Part shown: positions 60,069-64,000 of the stretch, one piece after another
Position numbering within the stretch: the first letter of the stretch is position 1
Layout of the letters: the number at the start of each line of letters is the position of its first letter
Source of the DNA: an uncultured Poribacteria bacterium
Lineage (GTDB): Bacteria; Poribacteria; WGA-4E; WGA-3G
Reading direction: 5' to 3'
Length of the DNA: 64,000 nucleotides
NCBI GenBank assembly: GCA_951812525.1
Contig: OX638316.1
Span: forward strand, 1,956,630 to 2,020,629
Position numbers and translations under genes: made by a program
Notes under the pieces: generated by a model
The model's input: only the letters and a program-made list of their open reading frames with translations
Databases searched by the model: none
Told to the model about the DNA's origin: nothing

Positions 60069-62102
60069 ATGACTGCGGAAATTGGACAAGCCGCCATATA
60101 TCTCTCTGTGCTTTCTGGCTTGTGGGCGATCGTTTTCCTTGGCATCGGACTACGCACGCGAAATCAAAACGCTCTACGAAGCGGTAGAAACGCTGTTGTT
60201 GCCACATTTATCCTCATTAGTATTGCAACTGGCGCATTGATATACGGTTTTGTAACTGACGATTTTTCGATGCGCTACGTTGTTGAGGTATCAAGCGCAG
60301 CACAACCCCTCCTCTATAAAATCACGGCACTCTGGGGACGGATGTCCGGTTCGCTCTTGTTCTGGCTCTGGCTACTTACTGTTGCTAGTACGATTGTCGT
60401 CTGGCAAAACCACCGATACAATAAACAAACACATGACACCCTCGCCGACTATGCCCTGATTCCTATTGTTATTGTACAACTCTTCTTCATTTTGCTCGTC
60501 ACCGGTTTAATCGAAGGCGTTTACAACCCTCTCGTTCGATTCCCTAATGGACAGATGGCACCCGACGGTGACGGTATGAATCCACTCCTTCAAACCCCAA
60601 GTATGGCATTTCATCCGCCGACGTTATATATCGGCTGGATTAGTCTGACAGTGCCGTTCGCGTTTGCTGTGGGTGCCTTGGCTTCCGGTAGAATCGGCAG
60701 CGATTGGATACTGCGTTCGCGCAGATGGACACTCTTCTCTTGGATTGTTTTGACTGTCGGTATCACGCTTGGTGGCAATTGGGCGTATCGCGAACTCGGT
60801 TGGGGCGGCTACTGGGCGTGGGATCCTGTTGAAAATGCTTCGTTTATGCCGTGGCTCCTCGGCACCGCTTATCTACACTCCGTGATGATACAAGAAAAGC
60901 GGAGTATGCTTAAATTGTGGAACATCCTCCTTATTACCCTCGCTTTCCAATTTACATTACTTGGAACTTTTATCACCCGGAGCGGAATTATTTCGTCTGT
61001 ACATGCTTTCGCACAGTCTGACATTGGCGGGTATTTCCTCGGTTTCATCTTAGCTTCTACAACCGGGGTTATTGGACTTATCATTTATCGTTGGAAGCGA
61101 CTCAAAAGTGCGAATCGTCTCGAATCTCTTCTCTCCCGTGAAAGTGCCTTTGTGCTGAACAATTGGCTCCTCGTTGGGTTAACACTAATTATCCTCTGGG
61201 GTACCTTGTGGCCGATTATCTCCGAGGCGATTAATGGTCAGAAGGCATCTGTTCCTGAAGCGTTTTTCAATCAAGTGGTTATTATTCCGGGATTGTTGCT
61301 CCTCTTCCTGACGGGTGCGGGACCCATTATATCGTGGAAAAAGATTACCCCTAATAATTTTCGACGTATGTTTTTCCTGCCGCTTGTTATCGGGTTAGTC
61401 TGTGGTGGATTGAGCTGGGGAATCCTCGCCTTAAACGGCAATACCTCGCCTATCTATTCGGTACTCTGTGTTGCTGTTGGTGTCTTTGTGCTTGTGGCAA
61501 TCTCTGCGGAATTTTATCGCGGTGCGAAACTCCGAGCAAAACGACAGGAGACCTCCTTCTTCAACGGTTTGGGTCTACTCATCCAACGCAATAAAAGACG
61601 GTATGGCGGATATATCATACATGTCGGCATTGTGATCCTCTATATAGGCATTATGGGATCGAAAGGCTATTCGCTGCTTGAATCTAAAAGTTTGACGCTT
61701 GGAGAATCAATGAAGGTAGGCGCGTTTGAACTCACAATGAAGGACTCCTTTGAGAGAGAGTATGAAAACTATCGCCGAAGTGGTGTTGTTTTTGATGTCG
61801 CAAGGAACGGTAGACAGATTGGGGTAATGGAGCCGGCGCGCAACTTCTATTACAAAGCCGGGCAGGGAGAACAGGATACAATTGAATCTGCTATTCGACA
61901 CTTCGGTGTGAACGATCTCTACATCGCTCTCGGTGAGTTACCACCGAATATTAAAGGTGGAGGCGTTGTGAACGTTCAGGTCTACCACAATCCGCTGGTA
62001 GGGGTCGTTTGGATTGGTGTCGCTATCATGGTGGTGGGTGGAATTATCGCTATCGCTGAGAAGTCTCAGCGCAGTAAAGAAGATGATGGGATACGGACAT
62101 GA
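60069..62102 (+). CDS. ccmF: Cytochrome c-type biogenesis protein CcmF
   Basis: A 677-residue heme-handling membrane protein with about 15 transmembrane helices. It has the WWD-type motif WGGYWAWDPVENASFMPWL, plus MNPLLQTPSMAFHPPTLYIGW, TFITRSGIISSVHAFAQSDIG and LRSRRW. Both length and order are canonical. It would be the heme-lyase core of a system I-type pathway. GGAGG sits before the ATG. Its stop overlaps the ccmH start (ATGA). Confidence 0.94.
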   Translation: MTAEIGQAAIYLSVLSGLWAIVFLGIGLRTRNQNALRSGRNAVVATFILISIATGALIYGFVTDDFSMRYVVEVSSAAQPLLYKITALWGRMSGSLLFWLWLLTVASTIVVWQNHRYNKQTHDTLADYALIPIVIVQLFFILLVTGLIEGVYNPLVRFPNGQMAPDGDGMNPLLQTPSMAFHPPTLYIGWISLTVPFAFAVGALASGRIGSDWILRSRRWTLFSWIVLTVGITLGGNWAYRELGWGGYWAWDPVENASFMPWLLGTAYLHSVMIQEKRSMLKLWNILLITLAFQFTLLGTFITRSGIISSVHAFAQSDIGGYFLGFILASTTGVIGLIIYRWKRLKSANRLESLLSRESAFVLNNWLLVGLTLIILWGTLWPIISEAINGQKASVPEAFFNQVVIIPGLLLLFLTGAGPIISWKKITPNNFRRMFFLPLVIGLVCGGLSWGILALNGNTSPIYSVLCVAVGVFVLVAISAEFYRGAKLRAKRQETSFFNGLGLLIQRNKRRYGGYIIHVGIVILYIGIMGSKGYSLLESKSLTLGESMKVGAFELTMKDSFEREYENYRRSGVVFDVARNGRQIGVMEPARNFYYKAGQGEQDTIESAIRHFGVNDLYIALGELPPNIKGGGVVNVQVYHNPLVGVVWIGVAIMVVGGIIAIAEKSQRSKEDDGIRT

Positions 62103-62674
62103 CTATGATTATGAAGCTGCGGACAGGAAAATTGGAACACGTTGCGCTCAAGTTTGCAATTTTTAATTCTGCGCAAATCGTTACGCTTCTCATTGTCTGT
62201 AGTCTTTTTATTTCCTTGTGCGCGCCGACAGAAACCGCTGCCGAATCGCTAGCTAAATTAGCCGAATTGGAATCCGAATTAAAAGAATTGCTTACCACGG
62301 TCTACTGTTACTGTGGTTGTGAGCGGGAAACAATCGAAGCCTGCGTGTGTGGTACAGCAGCGCAGATTGAAGACGATTTCCGCAATCGCTTATTGGCTGG
62401 ACAAATGGTCGAGCAGATTCGCACCAATTACCTTGATACCTACGGGCCTCAGTTTTACGCCGTTATGCCAGCAGAAGGCATTAATCTGATTGCCTACATT
62501 ATGCCAGTCGTTATTCTCGCCCTTATTGGTGGTGTTGCTTTTACTGTGCTCCGAAAGTCTAAGCAACAGCCAGCCACAACCACGGATGGCGGTGGTGGGT
62601 CAAGCCAACAGGTTACTGATACAACCCTGAAGCAGGTCGAGGCGGAACTCGAAAGGTACAAACAAGAGAAATAA
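62099..62674 (+). CDS. CcmH-like protein with unusual Cys cluster
   Basis: A 191-residue protein. It has an N-terminal hydrophobic helix, then a CcmH-like domain (LTTVYCYCGCERETIEACVCGTAAQIEDDFRNRLLAGQMVEQIRTNYLDTYGPQFYAVMP), a transmembrane helix (LIAYIMPVVILALIGGVAFTVLR), and a polar tail. Usual CcmH has a LRCxxC motif with QxxS. This one has CYCGC and CVC instead. Its start overlaps ccmF, and the first few codons could be trimmed to the second Met. Thioreductase function for apocytochrome is inferred from the operon. Confidence 0.85.
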   Translation: MTMIMKLRTGKLEHVALKFAIFNSAQIVTLLIVCSLFISLCAPTETAAESLAKLAELESELKELLTTVYCYCGCERETIEACVCGTAAQIEDDFRNRLLAGQMVEQIRTNYLDTYGPQFYAVMPAEGINLIAYIMPVVILALIGGVAFTVLRKSKQQPATTTDGGGGSSQQVTDTTLKQVEAELERYKQEK

Positions 62675-62722
62675 ACGGATCGGTCTTTCGCACGAAATAG
62701 CGCACTTTGAAAAGGGTTTTTT

Positions 62723-63067
62723 ATGTCTTCTCTTCTTTTTTTATGGATACTGATTCTCGGCATTGCCTTGCTTATTTATCTTGGACTCCCGATTTTCTCG
62801 AAAACCGGTTCGCAACACAATACAATGTCTGAGAACATAATCAAAGAACGACGGCAGACCCTCTTTCAGGAACGTGAACGCAGCTACGCCGCTCTGGCAG
62901 AGCTTGATGAGGATTACGAAATAGGGAAACTCTCGGAAGCCGATTACCAAGAATTACGCGAATCACTCTTACAAGAAACCGCAAGCGTTATCATGCAGCT
63001 TGAAGAGGAATCGCTGTCAGATGTAGAAGCAGAAATTGAGAGATTTAAACAACAACGCGGAACGTAA
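62723..63067 (+). CDS. CcmI-like N-terminal domain protein
   Basis: A 114-residue protein with an N-terminal transmembrane helix (LFLWILILGIALLIYLGLPIF). A charged helical region follows, containing ALAELDEDYEIGKLSEADYQELRESLLQETASVI, the 'L.DLD.D...GKL...D...L...L' motif of CcmI N-termini. The TPR part of full CcmI is absent. It fits the ccm operon after ccmH, and such short proteins occur in several bacteria with this locus. Assignment is from pattern and position. Confidence 0.72.
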   Translation: MSSLLFLWILILGIALLIYLGLPIFSKTGSQHNTMSENIIKERRQTLFQERERSYAALAELDEDYEIGKLSEADYQELRESLLQETASVIMQLEEESLSDVEAEIERFKQQRGT

Positions 63068-63068
63068 T

Positions 63069-64000
63069 ATGCACATTAACCTATTTTCATACAACAATTT
63101 GAAGGGCAACTTGCAGGTTCGATATGTCGCAGCGGCGTGCATCGGTAGCCTGTTAGCAGTTGCCTTGATTTTTTTCTCGCTGCCTATATCTCAGGCACAA
63201 ACAACAAATCCCGGCGACATTCAGGGTAAAGTTATAGACAGAAAGCGCGAGAAGCCGCTTGTCGCCCAACTTATGATCCTCACTGTTCATAAAGCAGATG
63301 CTGTTGAGACCCAAGAAACAACAACGGATGAAGATGGGAACTACAGTTTTGGTGATTTGCCGCTCGATCCGAGTGTCCATTATACCGTCTCTACCGTTTA
63401 TGAAGGCACTGATTATACCGAGAAAGATCTGGTGTTATCAACTTGGGCTCCGAATATAACGCTCGACTTCGACATTGGAGCGTTTACAGATGACAAAGCG
63501 CAGGTTCAGGTTAAAACGCATACATTTATCATTGGACCGCCACCTGCCGACCACCCACCAGATGGAGCTGTCACAATTATTGAAGCAATCGGCGTTGAAA
63601 ACCAGAGCGATCTGTCTTTTCAAACCAATCACGGCACGCAAACGGTTGGATTGCATTTGGCACTCCCGATAGGGACTGAGGGTTTTCAACCACATTCACC
63701 AACAGCGCTCACGATGGATCCTGCCACCAATGCAGTTATCCTCACAACACCACTACCCCCTGGCGAATCACAATTAGGCTATACTTATATCTTTCACGTT
63801 GTGAAAAACAGACTGGATTTATCCCGGCGCTTGGACTTTGATACCGCAGAATTCTTGTTCTTTGTCCCTGAGGGTATCGGCTTTGCGCCGCGCGCCAAGT
63901 TCTTCGGTGCACCGAGGCGCGAACAAATTCATAACAGTGTTTATCTTATATATCAGAGTACTGCGCCAAAGGCGTTCGAGGCGGGTGAAACAGTTGACTT
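63069..64000 (+). CDS. Membrane/secreted protein with carboxypeptidase-regulatory-like domain (3' part outside window)
   Basis: A 310-codon stretch is visible, running off the right edge. It has an N-terminal hydrophobic segment (YVAAACIGSLLAVALIFFSLPISQAQ), likely a signal peptide. A carboxypeptidase-regulatory-like fold follows: GDIQGKVIDRKREKPLVAQL, TTTDEDGNYSFGDLPLDPSVHYTVS. A second part has VKNRLDLSRRLDFDTAEFLFFVPEGIGFAP. The start overlaps nothing but comes one base after the CcmI-like stop (TAATATG). Together these point to an extracytoplasmic protein of the ccm operon, role unknown. Confidence 0.75.
   Translation, partial: MHINLFSYNNLKGNLQVRYVAAACIGSLLAVALIFFSLPISQAQTTNPGDIQGKVIDRKREKPLVAQLMILTVHKADAVETQETTTDEDGNYSFGDLPLDPSVHYTVSTVYEGTDYTEKDLVLSTWAPNITLDFDIGAFTDDKAQVQVKTHTFIIGPPPADHPPDGAVTIIEAIGVENQSDLSFQTNHGTQTVGLHLALPIGTEGFQPHSPTALTMDPATNAVILTTPLPPGESQLGYTYIFHVVKNRLDLSRRLDFDTAEFLFFVPEGIGFAPRAKFFGAPRREQIHNSVYLIYQSTAPKAFEAGETVD

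Overview
The window looks like chromosomal sequence from a Gram-negative-type bacterium with an outer membrane: it has TonB, two TonB-dependent receptors, an outer-membrane DUF5916 protein, several lipoproteins and a Ccm cytochrome c maturation locus. The gene families suggest a Candidatus Poribacteria-like organism. They include phytanoyl-CoA dioxygenase (PhyH) paralogues, Gfo/Idh/MocA oxidoreductases, enolase-superfamily sugar-acid enzymes, ThuA, a sulfatase, FG-GAP, TPR and TolB-like propeller proteins, and an Rpn/YhgA-like remnant. That assignment is inferred from gene content; no rRNA or marker gene was available. No CRISPR array, intact transposon, prophage or integron was seen.

Left part (1-14.5 kb). 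A translationally coupled minus-strand set (nagA, TPR protein, FG-GAP protein running off the left edge) lies divergent to a plus-strand set (aldo/keto reductase, SpoU RNA methyltransferase, zinc alcohol dehydrogenase) that ends in a good terminator. Two lipoproteins follow, then an enolase-superfamily enzyme, three PhyH genes (two of them a tandem duplicate), a YyaL/DUF255 protein, and tRNA-Glu(CTC) and tRNA-Gln(CTG).

Respiratory operon (14.7-26.5 kb, minus strand). The order of transcription is nuoA-B-C-D-H-I-J-K-L-orf58-M-N, behind a clear sigma70-type promoter. NuoE, F and G are absent, so this encodes an 11-subunit complex I without the NADH module. It also carries an undescribed 58-residue membrane-protein gene between nuoL and nuoM, His-rich insertions in NuoL, an enlarged NuoI, and a perfect palindrome between nuoC and nuoD.

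Middle (26.5-43.7 kb). This holds TolB-like proteins (one truncated), a pair of paralogous lipoproteins, and an enolase-superfamily/ThuA operon. Divergent from that operon is a plus-strand operon: membrane protein, leader ORF, purF, small membrane protein, purM, FliG-like protein. The FliG-like gene converges, with only 5 bp between, on tonB. Upstream of tonB on the same strand lie a DUF5916 protein and two paralogous TonB-dependent receptors, a plausible outer-membrane uptake module.

Right part (43.9-64 kb). This holds a fourth PhyH, a SUMF1-type protein with a membrane tail, a lipoate ligase family protein coupled to a propeller protein, argG, an internally deleted Rpn-like pseudogene, a MoxR ATPase, a sulfatase and a VWA membrane protein. 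Three Gfo/Idh/MocA proteins and a DapA-family aldolase/lyase form a likely sugar or sugar-acid cluster. The plus-strand ccmE-ccmF-ccmH-ccmI-like locus follows, with a carboxypeptidase-regulatory-like protein running off the right edge. Short hairpin repeats are scattered between genes across the window.
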